From Polaromonas sp. JS666 (GTDB taxonomy: Bacteria > Pseudomonadota > Gammaproteobacteria > Burkholderiales > Burkholderiaceae_C), in contig NZ_FNHX01000015.1 of assembly GCF_900103405.1 (NCBI RefSeq), positions 26,844 to 90,843 on the forward strand: a stretch of 64,000 nucleotides of DNA. The letters run 5' to 3'. Within the stretch, counting starts at the first letter, position 1. Each line of letters starts with the position of its first letter. Positions 24,735 to 32,821 of this stretch are shown here, in pieces. The notes under the pieces are model-generated. The model searched no databases, was not told the DNA's origin, and saw only the letters and a list, made by a program, of their open reading frames with translations. Both the position numbers and the translations under genes were made by a program.

Positions 24735-25486
24735 GCGGCGGCACCCAGCGTCAGCAGCGAGAGGCAGGCCAGCGGCGCGGTTTCGGCCCGCAGCACACGC
24801 GGGCCCAGCGTGACGGGGCTGAAGCCGCCGGCGATGGCCGCGGCCTCTTCGGCGGGGCTCAGGCCGCCCTCGGGGCCGCTCAAAAACGTCAGCGCGCCGT
24901 TGCCCGGCACTGCCTGGGCCAGCGGGCGGCTGCCCTCGCGCAGCGACAGCAGCATGCGGCTGCCATCCGCGGCCGCGTTCCCGGTGCCCTTGAGCCAGTC
25001 GGCCAGGCTGGCGACCTCGTGGATCAGCGGGATGCGGCTGCGGCCGCACTGTTCGCAGGCGGCGATGGCCACGCCGCGCCAGTGCGAGATTTTTTTGTCG
25101 GCGCGCTCGCCCTTCAGGCGCAGCACGCTGCGCTCGCTCATCAGGGGCTGGATGCTGGCCGCGCCCAGCTCGGCGGCTTTTTCCACCAGCCAGTCCATGC
25201 GCTCGTTGGCCGGCATGCCGACCGCCAGGTGGATGGCGCGGCCGGCCTCGCGCGAAGTCGCTGTGTACGCGCCAATGGTGACCTCGACCTCGCTGCGGCC
25301 CATGCGCGCGACCGTGGCGCCAAACTCCCCTTCGCTGCCGGGCAGGCCGTCGCCCCGGCCGTTGAACAGCGAGAGGGCATCCCCGGGCTGCAGCCGCAGG
25401 ACCTGCACGTGGCGGGCGGCGTCCGGCGGCAGCTGGACTGTCGTGCCCGGCACCAGCGCGATGTCGGCGTAGAAACGGGCATTCAT
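24731..25486 (-). CDS. rsmE: 16S rRNA (uracil(1498)-N(3))-methyltransferase RsmE
   Basis: SAM-dependent SPOUT methyltransferase that methylates U1498 of 16S rRNA in the 30S decoding region. 251 residues: an N-terminal PUA-like domain (HVQVLRLQPGDALSLFNG) and a C-terminal knotted domain with the family motifs AAELGAASIQPLMSERS, EQCGRSRIPLI, LSGPEGGLSPAE and LGPRVLRAETAPL. All key knot residues look intact. It is coupled to the downstream MFS gene and preceded by the amgK-like kinase gene on the same strand. Confidence 0.94.
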   Translation of the reverse strand: MNARFYADIALVPGTTVQLPPDAARHVQVLRLQPGDALSLFNGRGDGLPGSEGEFGATVARMGRSEVEVTIGAYTATSREAGRAIHLAVGMPANERMDWLVEKAAELGAASIQPLMSERSVLRLKGERADKKISHWRGVAIAACEQCGRSRIPLIHEVASLADWLKGTGNAAADGSRMLLSLREGSRPLAQAVPGNGALTFLSGPEGGLSPAEEAAAIAGGFSPVTLGPRVLRAETAPLACLSLLTLGAAA

Positions 25487-25495
25487 GGCATGGCC

Positions 25496-26602
25496 TTAAA
25501 ACGTGTAGCCCACGCGGGTCTCATTGCCTTCGATCTCGTCGAGCAGCACCATCAGCGGGCCCAGCTGCCGGTAGCGCGCGGCAGTGTTGCGCGCGTATTT
25601 GATGAAGCGCGGGGTGTCGGCCAGGTATTTGGGCTTGCCGTCGCGCAGCGTGAGGCGTGCGAAAATACCCAGAATTTTGAGATGGCGCTGCAGGCCCATC
25701 CATTCGACGGCCCGGTAAAACTCGCCGAAATCGTCACCGACCGGCAAGCCCGCCTTGCGGGCCTTTTGCCAGTAGCGCACGGTGATGTCGAGCACAAAAT
25801 CCTCTTCCCAGCTCAGAAACGCATCGCGCATCAGGCTGGCGATGTCGTAGGTGATGGGGCCGTAGACCGCGTCCTGGAAGTCAAGCACACCCAGTGGCGG
25901 CGCATCAGCGGGCGTTGTGGATACGCCATCCGGAATCATCAGATTGCGCGGCATGAAGTCGCGGTGCACGAACACCCGCGCGCCGTCGAGCGAATTCAGG
26001 TTGCTGGCCTTGATCTGCGCGAAGAGGACGTCGAGTTTGTCCTGCAGGCCGGTGTCTAGCGCGAGGCCGCGGTGTTTGGCGACGTACCAGTCCGGAAACA
26101 GCGAAAGTTCGCGCGACAGCAGTGCGTCGTCATAGGGGGGGAGCACGCCGGGCTGCGACGCGAGTTGCCAGCGAATCAAGGCCTCCACCGCATCCATATA
26201 CAAGTCATAGTGCGCAGGCGTCGGGCTGGCAACGGCCTCAACTGCGGCGGGTGGGGCGATCACTTCCATCATGGTCCGCGCGCCCAGGTCGCTCAGCAAC
26301 ATAAAGCCCAGGGATTCGTCCCATGCCAGCACGCGCGGCGCGTTCAGGCCTGCGCCGGCCATCAGGCCTGCGACCTTGACAAAGGGCTTGCAGTCCTCCT
26401 GCGCGGGCGGCGCATCCATGATGATGCAGCTGCCTTCGCCCGACGCGGCGTCCACCCTGAAATAACGGCGAAAGCTCGCGTCGGCGGAGGCCGGCCTCAA
26501 TGTGTTGGCTTGCAGGTGGTGCTGGCGGGCCGTGGCGGCCAGCCAGTGCTCGAAGGCGGCGGCGCGTGCGGGATCGGCCCAGGCGATGGATGGTGCGGTC
26601 AT
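25496..26602 (-). CDS. amgK: Aminoglycoside phosphotransferase-family kinase, AmgK-like (MurNAc/GlcNAc-1 kinase)
   Basis: 368-residue kinase of the APH fold. The catalytic loop is VFVHRDFMPRNLM (HxDxxxxN) and the metal-binding segment LGVLDFQDAVYGPITYDIASL (DxD-like). The N-lobe carries ASFRRYFRV and IIMDAPPAQEDCKPF. In Pseudomonas the same family, AmgK, phosphorylates N-acetylmuramic acid for cell-wall recycling and neighbours murU and lptD (ostA). Here the gene is divergent from lptD, but no murU is adjacent; rsmE follows instead. The symbol rests on family and context. The ATG at 26602 gives the usual length. Confidence 0.8.
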   Translation of the reverse strand: MTAPSIAWADPARAAAFEHWLAATARQHHLQANTLRPASADASFRRYFRVDAASGEGSCIIMDAPPAQEDCKPFVKVAGLMAGAGLNAPRVLAWDESLGFMLLSDLGARTMMEVIAPPAAVEAVASPTPAHYDLYMDAVEALIRWQLASQPGVLPPYDDALLSRELSLFPDWYVAKHRGLALDTGLQDKLDVLFAQIKASNLNSLDGARVFVHRDFMPRNLMIPDGVSTTPADAPPLGVLDFQDAVYGPITYDIASLMRDAFLSWEEDFVLDITVRYWQKARKAGLPVGDDFGEFYRAVEWMGLQRHLKILGIFARLTLRDGKPKYLADTPRFIKYARNTAARYRQLGPLMVLLDEIEGNETRVGYTF

Positions 26603-26719
26603 GCTTGCGAAGCCTTCGCCGGGCGCGCGGCCGGGCTCGGGTTCGGCATTGTGGGGAGGGGATGGAGGGTCATGGATAATCAGGCCTGATTTTACAAACG
26701 GGTTTATCTCACATAAACG

Positions 26720-29176
26720 ATGCGCCGCGCATCCCCCTCGCCTTTTATTCTCTCCCCGGTAGCTCTTGCTGTCTCCAGGCTGGCTGTGTTTTGCGCCACG
26801 CTGGGGATGACTGTTGCCGGGACGGCGCACGCCCAGGCGGCGCCGGAGGCACCGCGAGGCGCGTCCGCCGCCGCGACGGCGGAGCCGGTGGAATCCGGGG
26901 GCGGGCTCAAGCTCAAGCCCTCGCCCAAGCTGGCCGAGGAAGTCTCCAACGACCCGGAGAACCGGGGCCCGACCTTTGTCTTCGGCGACCGTATTTCGGG
27001 CCGCCCCGACCTGGAGACGGTGATCGACGGCAATGCGGAGCTGCGCCGCGGGGCCACCTCTATCCGTGCCGACCGCATTGAGTATTACCAGCCTGACGAC
27101 CAGCTCAAAAGCCGCGGCAATGTCCGTATCAACCGGGCCGGCAACCGCTTTGACGGCCCGGAGCTGGAACTCAAGCTGGACCGGTTCGAGGGCTTTTTCA
27201 CCACTCCCGGCTACCGTTTCCTGAGTAATGGCGGCAACGGCCGGGCGCAGCGGGTCGACTTCCTCGATGAAAACCACCTGACGGCCCAACGCGCCAGCTA
27301 CACCACCTGCGAGCGCGGCGATGAAGCGAGCTGGGAGCCGGCCTGGGTGCTGCGCGCCAGCAGCTTCGAGTTCGACCTGGAGACCGAGGTCGGCGTGGCT
27401 CGGGGGGCCGTCGTCCGCTTCAAGGACGTGCCCATCCTGGCTTTTCCCAAGTTCAGTTTTCCACTCAGCGACAAGCGCAAGTCGGGGCTGCTGCCGCCCA
27501 GCATCAGCATGGGCTCGACCGACGGCTTTGAGTTGCGCCAGCCTTATTACTTCGACATCGCGCCGAATCGGGACGCGACCTTTTCCCCGGCGATCATGAC
27601 CAAGCGCGGCGTAGACCTGGCCGGCGAGTTCCGTTACCTGGAGCCCAGCTACCGGGGCGAGCTGCGCGCCAACTATCTGCCGAATGACAAACTGCGGGAC
27701 CGGGATCGCTGGTCCTACGGCTACCAGCACACCGGGGTCATTAACACCGGGCTGTCCTCCGTCGGTGCCCTCGGCCTCAACCTCAACCTGAACCGTGTCA
27801 GCGACAACGATTACTGGCGCGATTTCCCGGCACGCTCCGGTTACACCACCCAGCGGCTGTTGTCCCAGGATGCCACCCTGTCCTGGAGTCGGGGCTTCTT
27901 CTATACCAGCCTGCGTACCCTGAAATGGCAGACGCTGCAGGACGTGACCTCGCCCATCGTCCCTCCCTACGACCGGCTTCCGCAATTGACCGCCAGCTAC
28001 ACCCGGGTGGATGCCCCGCTGGGCGGCCTGGGCAAGGGCTTTGACTGGTCCATCGAGGGCGATTACACGCGGTTTTCCGCGGACCGGACCCTGACGAACC
28101 AGCCCAACAGCAACCGGGCCTACACCAAGCTGCAGGTCAGCCGCCCCTGGCTGTCGTCGTCCGGCTTCATCACGCCCAAGGTGCAGCTGCACGCTACCAG
28201 CTACCAGTTCGACGCGCCGCTGATCACCGACGGCGCGCGATCGGCCTCGCGTGTCGTCCCGACCTTCAGCCTGGACAGCGGCCTGCAGTTTGAGCGCGAG
28301 GCGAGTTTCCTGGGCCGAAATTTCACCCAAACGCTGGAGCCGCGGGCCTTTTATGTGCGCACGCCCTTTCGCGACCAGAGCCGGCTGCCGAACTACGATT
28401 CCGGCCTCAACGACTTCAATTTCGCGACGGTGTTCACCGAAAACGCCTTTGTCGGCAATGACCGCATTTCCGACGCGAACCTGCTGACACTGGGCGTGAC
28501 TTCGCGCCTGCTGGACCCGGCGACCGGCGCCGAGGCCGTGCGCGTGGGCATCGCGCAGCGCCTGCGCTTCGAGGACCAGCGCGTGACCTTGCCCGGCGCG
28601 CTGCCCGTCACCGACCGCATCAGCGACATTCTGGTCGGCGCGTCCGTCAACTGGGTGCCGCAGTGGTCTTTCGACAGCACGGTGCAGTACAACCCCAAGA
28701 CCCGGCAGTCCGAGCGCGCCTCTTTCGGCGTGCGCTACAACCCGAGCAACTACCGCGTCATCAGCGCCGCGTTCCGGCGCCAGCGCAATGTCAGCGAGCA
28801 GATCGACGTGGGCTGGCAATGGCCCATCAACGACCTGTGGGGCGACAGGGGCAAGGACCTGGGTGCCGGGCAGGGCCAGGGCGGCGGGCGCTACTACGCG
28901 GTCGGACGGCTCAATTACAGCGTGCTGGATAAGCGGCTGGTCGATTCCATCATCGGCGTCGAATACGATGGCTGCTGCTGGATAGGCCGCGTCGTGTTGC
29001 AGCGATCGCAGACCGGCACGGGTACTTCGGACACCCGGATCATGTTCCAGCTGGAGCTGGTGGGTTTCTCCCGCATAGGCGCCAACCCCCTGGAAACCCT
29101 CAAATCAAATGTCCCGCGCTACCAGTACCTGCGTGAGAAAATCGAGGCTCCAAGCCGCTTTACCACTTATGACTAA
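26720..29176 (+). CDS. lptD: LPS-assembly protein LptD
   Basis: Outer-membrane beta-barrel that with LptE inserts lipopolysaccharide into the outer leaflet. 818 residues: signal peptide to about residue 35 (cleavage near GTAHAQA), periplasmic OstA/LptA-like jellyroll (~residues 65-230, with RADRIEYYQPDDQLKSRGNV) and the C-terminal LptD barrel. The paired cysteines CCWIG near residue 750 match the C-terminal pair. Only one Cys (in SYTTCERGDE) is visible in the mature N-terminal part, where E. coli has two, so a single long-range disulfide is expected. Heads the lptD-surA-rsmA cluster. Confidence 0.95.
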   Translation: MRRASPSPFILSPVALAVSRLAVFCATLGMTVAGTAHAQAAPEAPRGASAAATAEPVESGGGLKLKPSPKLAEEVSNDPENRGPTFVFGDRISGRPDLETVIDGNAELRRGATSIRADRIEYYQPDDQLKSRGNVRINRAGNRFDGPELELKLDRFEGFFTTPGYRFLSNGGNGRAQRVDFLDENHLTAQRASYTTCERGDEASWEPAWVLRASSFEFDLETEVGVARGAVVRFKDVPILAFPKFSFPLSDKRKSGLLPPSISMGSTDGFELRQPYYFDIAPNRDATFSPAIMTKRGVDLAGEFRYLEPSYRGELRANYLPNDKLRDRDRWSYGYQHTGVINTGLSSVGALGLNLNLNRVSDNDYWRDFPARSGYTTQRLLSQDATLSWSRGFFYTSLRTLKWQTLQDVTSPIVPPYDRLPQLTASYTRVDAPLGGLGKGFDWSIEGDYTRFSADRTLTNQPNSNRAYTKLQVSRPWLSSSGFITPKVQLHATSYQFDAPLITDGARSASRVVPTFSLDSGLQFEREASFLGRNFTQTLEPRAFYVRTPFRDQSRLPNYDSGLNDFNFATVFTENAFVGNDRISDANLLTLGVTSRLLDPATGAEAVRVGIAQRLRFEDQRVTLPGALPVTDRISDILVGASVNWVPQWSFDSTVQYNPKTRQSERASFGVRYNPSNYRVISAAFRRQRNVSEQIDVGWQWPINDLWGDRGKDLGAGQGQGGGRYYAVGRLNYSVLDKRLVDSIIGVEYDGCCWIGRVVLQRSQTGTGTSDTRIMFQLELVGFSRIGANPLETLKSNVPRYQYLREKIEAPSRFTTYD

Positions 29177-30572
29177 TCACCGCTTTGTTCCAGAATTTTT
29201 CTCGGGCCTGCCGCACCTCGCCGGAACGGCGCTCGCGCTCGCCATGCTGTTGACGGCACAGGCGCATGCACAGGGGCTCAAGCCTTCCGCGCCGCTGCGC
29301 CTGTCGTCCGATCCGGTCGCGCGGCCCCCGGCCGGTCAGCGCCAGGCCGATTTCATCGTCGCGGTGGTCAATTCCGAGCCCATTACCAATAGCGAGGTCC
29401 GCCTCAAACTGGTCCGCACCGAGCAGCAAATCCTGCAGCAGGGCACGGCGCTGCCGCCGCGCAGCGAATTGGTGGTGCAGGTCCTGGAGCGCATGATCAG
29501 CGACAAGGCGCAGCTGCAACTGGCGCGCGCGTCCGGTGTCCGGATCGACGAAAGCGCCATCCAGGCCGCGGTCCAGAGCGTCGCGAGCCAGAACCAGATC
29601 AGCGTGGACGAGCTGCGCAGCCGCCTGAAAGCGGACGGCATCGACTACGCGCAGTTCCGCTCCGAGGTACGTGACGAGCTCCTGGTGGGCCGCCTGCGCC
29701 AACGCGAACTCGAGTCACGCGTCAGCGTGACCGAGCAGGAGATCGACCAGTTCCTGCGCGACCAGGAAGGCGGCGGCGCCGAGGCTTCCGCCCTGGCCCT
29801 CAACCTGGGCGAAATCCTGGTGGCGGTGCCCGAGAACGCCACGCCCGAGCAGGTCGCGGCGCTGCAGGCCCGAGCCCAGCAGGTGGTCGACCGTGCCCGC
29901 GCGGGCGGTGATTTCGCCGCGCTGGCCGCCGAATTCTCCGCTTCCGCCACCCGCACGACCGGCGGCCAGATGGGCCTGCGCACCGCGGACCGCTATCCTC
30001 CGCTTTTTGTGGACGCCACCAAAAACCTGCAGACCGGCGGCGTGGCGGGCCCGGTGCGAAGCGGCGCGGGCTTTCACATCCTCAAGGTGATTGAAAAGCG
30101 CCAGGGCGGCATGCCCGGCGCGACCGTGACCCAGACCCATGCCCGCCACATTCTGCTGCGGCTGAACCCCAAGGTGACGGAAGCCGCCGCGACCGAAAAA
30201 CTTGCTGAATTCAAAAAGCGCATCCAGGCCGGGCAAGCCGATTTTGCGGCCCTCGCTCGCGAGAACAGCGATGACGGCTCGGCCAAGGAAGGCGGCGACC
30301 TGGGCTGGGCCAGCCCCGGCATGTTTGTGCCCGAGTTCGAAAAAGTCATGAACAGCCTGGCACCCAACCAGGTGTCCGATCCGCTGGTGTCGCGTTTCGG
30401 CGTGCACATCATCCAGGTGCTGGAGCGCCGTGACACCCAGCTCTCGCAGCGCGACCAGCGCGAGATCGCGCGCAACGTGTTGCGCGAGAAGAAACAGAAC
30501 GAAGCCTACGCACTCTGGGCCCAGGAGGTCCGCGGCCGCGCGTATGTGGAGTACCGTGAACCGCCGCAGTGA
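29169..30572 (+). CDS. surA: Periplasmic chaperone/peptidyl-prolyl isomerase SurA
   Basis: Chaperone for outer-membrane proteins, including LptD. 467 residues: signal peptide (ALAMLLTAQAHAQG), SurA N-terminal chaperone domain (VAVVNSEPITNSEVRLKL to ~residue 180), first parvulin domain (~207-305, LGEILVAVPENATPEQ) and second parvulin domain (~320-420, ARHILLRLNPKVTEAAA...GGDLGWASPGMFVPEFE), plus a C-terminal helix. The second isomerase domain looks the more complete. The ATG at 29169 overlaps the lptD stop by 8 nt. A start further upstream would lack a signal peptide. Confidence 0.95.
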   Translation: MTNHRFVPEFFSGLPHLAGTALALAMLLTAQAHAQGLKPSAPLRLSSDPVARPPAGQRQADFIVAVVNSEPITNSEVRLKLVRTEQQILQQGTALPPRSELVVQVLERMISDKAQLQLARASGVRIDESAIQAAVQSVASQNQISVDELRSRLKADGIDYAQFRSEVRDELLVGRLRQRELESRVSVTEQEIDQFLRDQEGGGAEASALALNLGEILVAVPENATPEQVAALQARAQQVVDRARAGGDFAALAAEFSASATRTTGGQMGLRTADRYPPLFVDATKNLQTGGVAGPVRSGAGFHILKVIEKRQGGMPGATVTQTHARHILLRLNPKVTEAAATEKLAEFKKRIQAGQADFAALARENSDDGSAKEGGDLGWASPGMFVPEFEKVMNSLAPNQVSDPLVSRFGVHIIQVLERRDTQLSQRDQREIARNVLREKKQNEAYALWAQEVRGRAYVEYREPPQ

Positions 30573-30711
30573 GATGGCCCCCACGGTCGCTCACTGCGTG
30601 TAGCCTGCGGCTTCTCCCTGCCCCTTTCATTACGAGAGGGGCCGCTGCGCCTGCGGTCTGGCAAAGCCAGTCCCGCGGCCCCTGCTGGTTTAGGAATCGA
30701 GGCCGCAACAC
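30573..30711. repeat. Structured intergenic repeat between surA and rsmA
   Basis: GC-rich non-coding spacer with nested inverted repeats: GGGGCCGC (30639-30646) pairs with GCGGCCCC (30674-30681), and CTGGC-AAA-GCCAG forms the inner hairpin. Read on the minus strand it contains GGCTTTGCC followed by GC-rich stems, like the spacers at 38744-38815 and 41245-41314, so it is probably a diverged member of the same repeat family. Confidence 0.5.
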
Positions 30712-31482
30712 ATGAAGCACATCCCCCGCAAACGCTTCGGCCAGCACTTTCTGACCGACCAGGGCATCATCGAAGGCATCGTCCAGGCCATCGCGCCGCG
30801 GGCCGGGCAGGCTGTGGTGGAAATTGGCCCCGGGCTTGCCGCCCTGACCCAGCCCCTGGTCGAGCGCCTGGGGAAGCTCACGGTGATCGAACTGGACCGC
30901 GACCTGGCCCGGCAGCTGCGCGAGCATCCCCAGCTCAGCGTGGTCGAGTCCGACATCCTCAAGGTCGACATCCATGCGCTGGCGAGCACCGCCTGCGCGC
31001 CGGGGCAAAAACTCCGGGTCGTCGGCAACCTGCCGTACAACATCTCCACACCCATCCTGTTTCACCTGCTGGGCGCCGTGGACGTCATTGAAGACCAGCA
31101 CTTCATGCTGCAAAAAGAGGTCATAGACCGCATGGTGGCGACGCCCGCCACTGGCGACTACGGCCGGCTCAGCGTGATGCTGCAGTGGCGCTACGCCATG
31201 GAAAATGTGCTGTTCGTGCCGCCGCAGAGCTTTGACCCGCCGCCGCGCGTGGACAGCGCGGTGGTGCGTATGGTGCCGCATGCGGCGCCGGCGGCGCTGG
31301 ACGCCAGGCTGCTCAGCGAGCTGGTGCAGGTGGCATTCAGCCAGCGCCGCAAGCTGCTGCGCCACACGCTGGGGCAGTGGCTGGCCGCGCGCGGCTTTGG
31401 CGGCACGTTTGACGTGCAGCGCCGCGCCGAGGAAGTGCCGGTGGCCGAGTACGTCGCGCTGGTGCAGGCGCTGCAAGCCTGA
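30712..31482 (+). CDS. rsmA: 16S rRNA (adenine(1518)-N(6)/adenine(1519)-N(6))-dimethyltransferase RsmA
   Basis: KsgA-type SAM-dependent enzyme that dimethylates two adjacent adenosines at the 3' end of 16S rRNA. 256 residues beginning KHIPRKRFGQHFLTD, with the SAM motif VVEIGPGLAALTQPL (~residues 40-54), VIELDRDLARQL and the catalytic NLPYNIST (residues ~105-112, NLPY target-base motif). The later FVPPQSFDPPPRVDSAVV segment is characteristic. Its lptD-surA-rsmA placement mirrors the enterobacterial lptD-surA-pdxA-ksgA order without pdxA. A bidirectional terminator follows immediately. Confidence 0.96.
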   Translation: MKHIPRKRFGQHFLTDQGIIEGIVQAIAPRAGQAVVEIGPGLAALTQPLVERLGKLTVIELDRDLARQLREHPQLSVVESDILKVDIHALASTACAPGQKLRVVGNLPYNISTPILFHLLGAVDVIEDQHFMLQKEVIDRMVATPATGDYGRLSVMLQWRYAMENVLFVPPQSFDPPPRVDSAVVRMVPHAAPAALDARLLSELVQVAFSQRRKLLRHTLGQWLAARGFGGTFDVQRRAEEVPVAEYVALVQALQA

Positions 31483-31500
31483 ACGCCGGCTTTCGGCATA

Positions 31501-31529
31501 AAAAAAGCCCGTCGATGACGGGCTTTTTT
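31501..31529. terminator. Bidirectional intrinsic terminator
   Basis: Perfect stem AAAAAAGCCCGTC-GAT-GACGGGCTTTTTT. The A and T runs on both sides let it end transcription of rsmA from the left and of the barstar-side genes from the right. Confidence 0.9.
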
Positions 31530-31560
31530 GCGGGCGCCTGCGGCGCCCCCATGGTTTGCT

Positions 31561-31746
31561 TCAAGCAGCGGCGAGCCAGTAACCCGCGTTAAACGGGCTG
31601 CTCATGCGCAATGCCAGAGGTGACACGTCCACCAGTTTGTCGGTAGGCATGACTTCTTCACCTTCTGCAACTGCTTGCTGGGCCTCATTCGCCCGATCCC
31701 CTTGGCCGATGTCTGGGGAGCGGGCTACAGAAAAGAATAGAAACAT
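31561..31746 (-). CDS. Possible small protein downstream of barstar
   Basis: A 61-codon reading frame overlaps the last 22 bp of the barstar gene; a 29-codon version starts at 31650 (MPTDKLVDVSPLALRMSSPF). Nothing in it is recognised and no ribosome-binding site is evident. It may be chance coding potential between the barstar gene and the terminator. Confidence 0.2.
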   Translation of the reverse strand: MFLFFSVARSPDIGQGDRANEAQQAVAEGEEVMPTDKLVDVSPLALRMSSPFNAGYWLAAA

Positions 31747-32174
31747 CTGAACGGTATCTTGCGATCCGCCCAGTAGTCCGAGGCATCCCGGAAGATGTCG
31801 AGCAGCTGCTCGCGCGCTTCCTTGTCGAATTTGGCGTTGGCCGGAATCTGCTCGAGCACGACGATGAAGCCAGGCTGCGGGCCCGACTTGTGGACCAGGT
31901 CCGTCATGCAGTCGTACAGCGCGTCGAAATTCTTGCCGAAGTGGGCCGGGAAGGTGTATTGCGCCGCAATCATGTCCAGCACGTCCTGTTTGCTCTGGGC
32001 ATTGCCCAGGTTGGCATACAGGAAATGCTGGTTCAGCTGCGTCGCAGCGTCCTGCAGGTCCTGCACCCGGAAGGCGCGTATGGATTGAACGATATTGGGC
32101 CGCACGCCGCGCAAGGGCGTTTCACCGTCCTTGCGCACCGGCGTCTCGTTGTCCCGACGAAGTGGTGTATCCAT
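31725..32174 (-). CDS. Barstar-family ribonuclease inhibitor
   Basis: 149-residue cytoplasmic inhibitor of barnase-like ribonucleases. The barstar core is visible as a first helix after the strand FRVQDLQDAATQLNQHF, the conserved FPAHFGKNFDALYDCMTDL (with the inhibitory Asp region) and GFIVVLEQIP, ending in DYWADRKIPFRCFY. An unusual N-terminal leader of about 25 residues repeats an eight-residue pattern (TPLRRDNE / TPVRKDGE / TPLRG). It lies 53 bp downstream of a secreted RNase gene on the same strand, giving the classic enzyme-inhibitor pair. Confidence 0.88.
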   Translation of the reverse strand: MDTPLRRDNETPVRKDGETPLRGVRPNIVQSIRAFRVQDLQDAATQLNQHFLYANLGNAQSKQDVLDMIAAQYTFPAHFGKNFDALYDCMTDLVHKSGPQPGFIVVLEQIPANAKFDKEAREQLLDIFRDASDYWADRKIPFRCFYSFL

Positions 32175-32227
32175 CTCCGCTACTCTTTCTCTGAAGTCAA
32201 AAACTCGTAATAACAACCACGGTTCAT

Positions 32228-32644
32228 TTACTGAACGATTCTGCGAAAACTCGCATAGTGGTCGTCGGTGTAATAACAGGCATCCGGGGCGGTGGGTTTC
32301 AAGCCGCCACAAACAATGCGCCGGGCTCCCCGGCTGCGTTCATTGGGCGTTCGGACGGTGTATTCGCGGTAGTAACCGCGACGGTTGGCCGGAAGAAGTC
32401 GCTCCCGGTTGCCAAACACCACGCCGTCCTTGTCATGCCTGAACGGCCCACCCTGGTAAATCAGCGTCATCATGTCGCGCCCTTGCGGGGGCAATTGGGC
32501 CGCTGCGATGGTACCGACCGGCGCCGGTGAATCCGCGCCCTTGGCTTGCACCACGCTGGGGATCAGCCCGCTCAGGCTGGTTGCCAAGACCAGCAGGCCG
32601 GCCATTTTGGCTACCTGCCGACGTCCCCACCCATTGCGCAACAT
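32228..32644 (-). CDS. Secreted guanyl-specific ribonuclease (barnase/RNase Sa-like)
   Basis: 138-residue ribonuclease with an N-terminal signal peptide (VAKMAGLLVLATSLSGLIPSVVQA). The compact N1/T1-type catalytic domain covers residues ~60-138: FRHDKDGVVFGNRERLLP, then the catalytic Glu in YYREYTV, the Arg in RGARRIVCGG and the catalytic His in YTDDHYASFRRI, in the usual E-R-H order. Two cysteines (IVCGG and DACYY) can form a disulfide. The upstream AAAGG element is a plausible ribosome-binding site. It would cleave RNA outside the cytoplasm, with the adjacent barstar protecting the producer. Confidence 0.87.
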   Translation of the reverse strand: MLRNGWGRRQVAKMAGLLVLATSLSGLIPSVVQAKGADSPAPVGTIAAAQLPPQGRDMMTLIYQGGPFRHDKDGVVFGNRERLLPANRRGYYREYTVRTPNERSRGARRIVCGGLKPTAPDACYYTDDHYASFRRIVQ

Positions 32645-32758
32645 GAAAAAGAAGCCTTTCCTGAACCCAGGGTCCGCCCGCCGATTTCGGGTTAACCCTT
32701 AAATTTCAAGAGAGCTAGTTTGCCGCAAGTGGCCGGAAAACGCAAGTGGCTGCTGAAA

Positions 32759-32793
32759 ATTTAGGCAGTAAAGAGCGGGGTTACTGCCTAAAT
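32759..32793. terminator. 13-bp perfect dyad between the RNase gene and maeB
   Basis: ATTTAGGCAGTAA (32759-32771) and TTACTGCCTAAAT (32781-32793) form a perfect inverted repeat with a 9-nt loop. On the minus strand it is followed by TTTT and lies 30 bp past the maeB stop, so it is probably the maeB terminator. An operator for the RNase-barstar genes is an alternative. Confidence 0.5.
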
Positions 32794-32821
32794 AAGTTAG
32801 TACTGGCTATCTAATTGGGGC

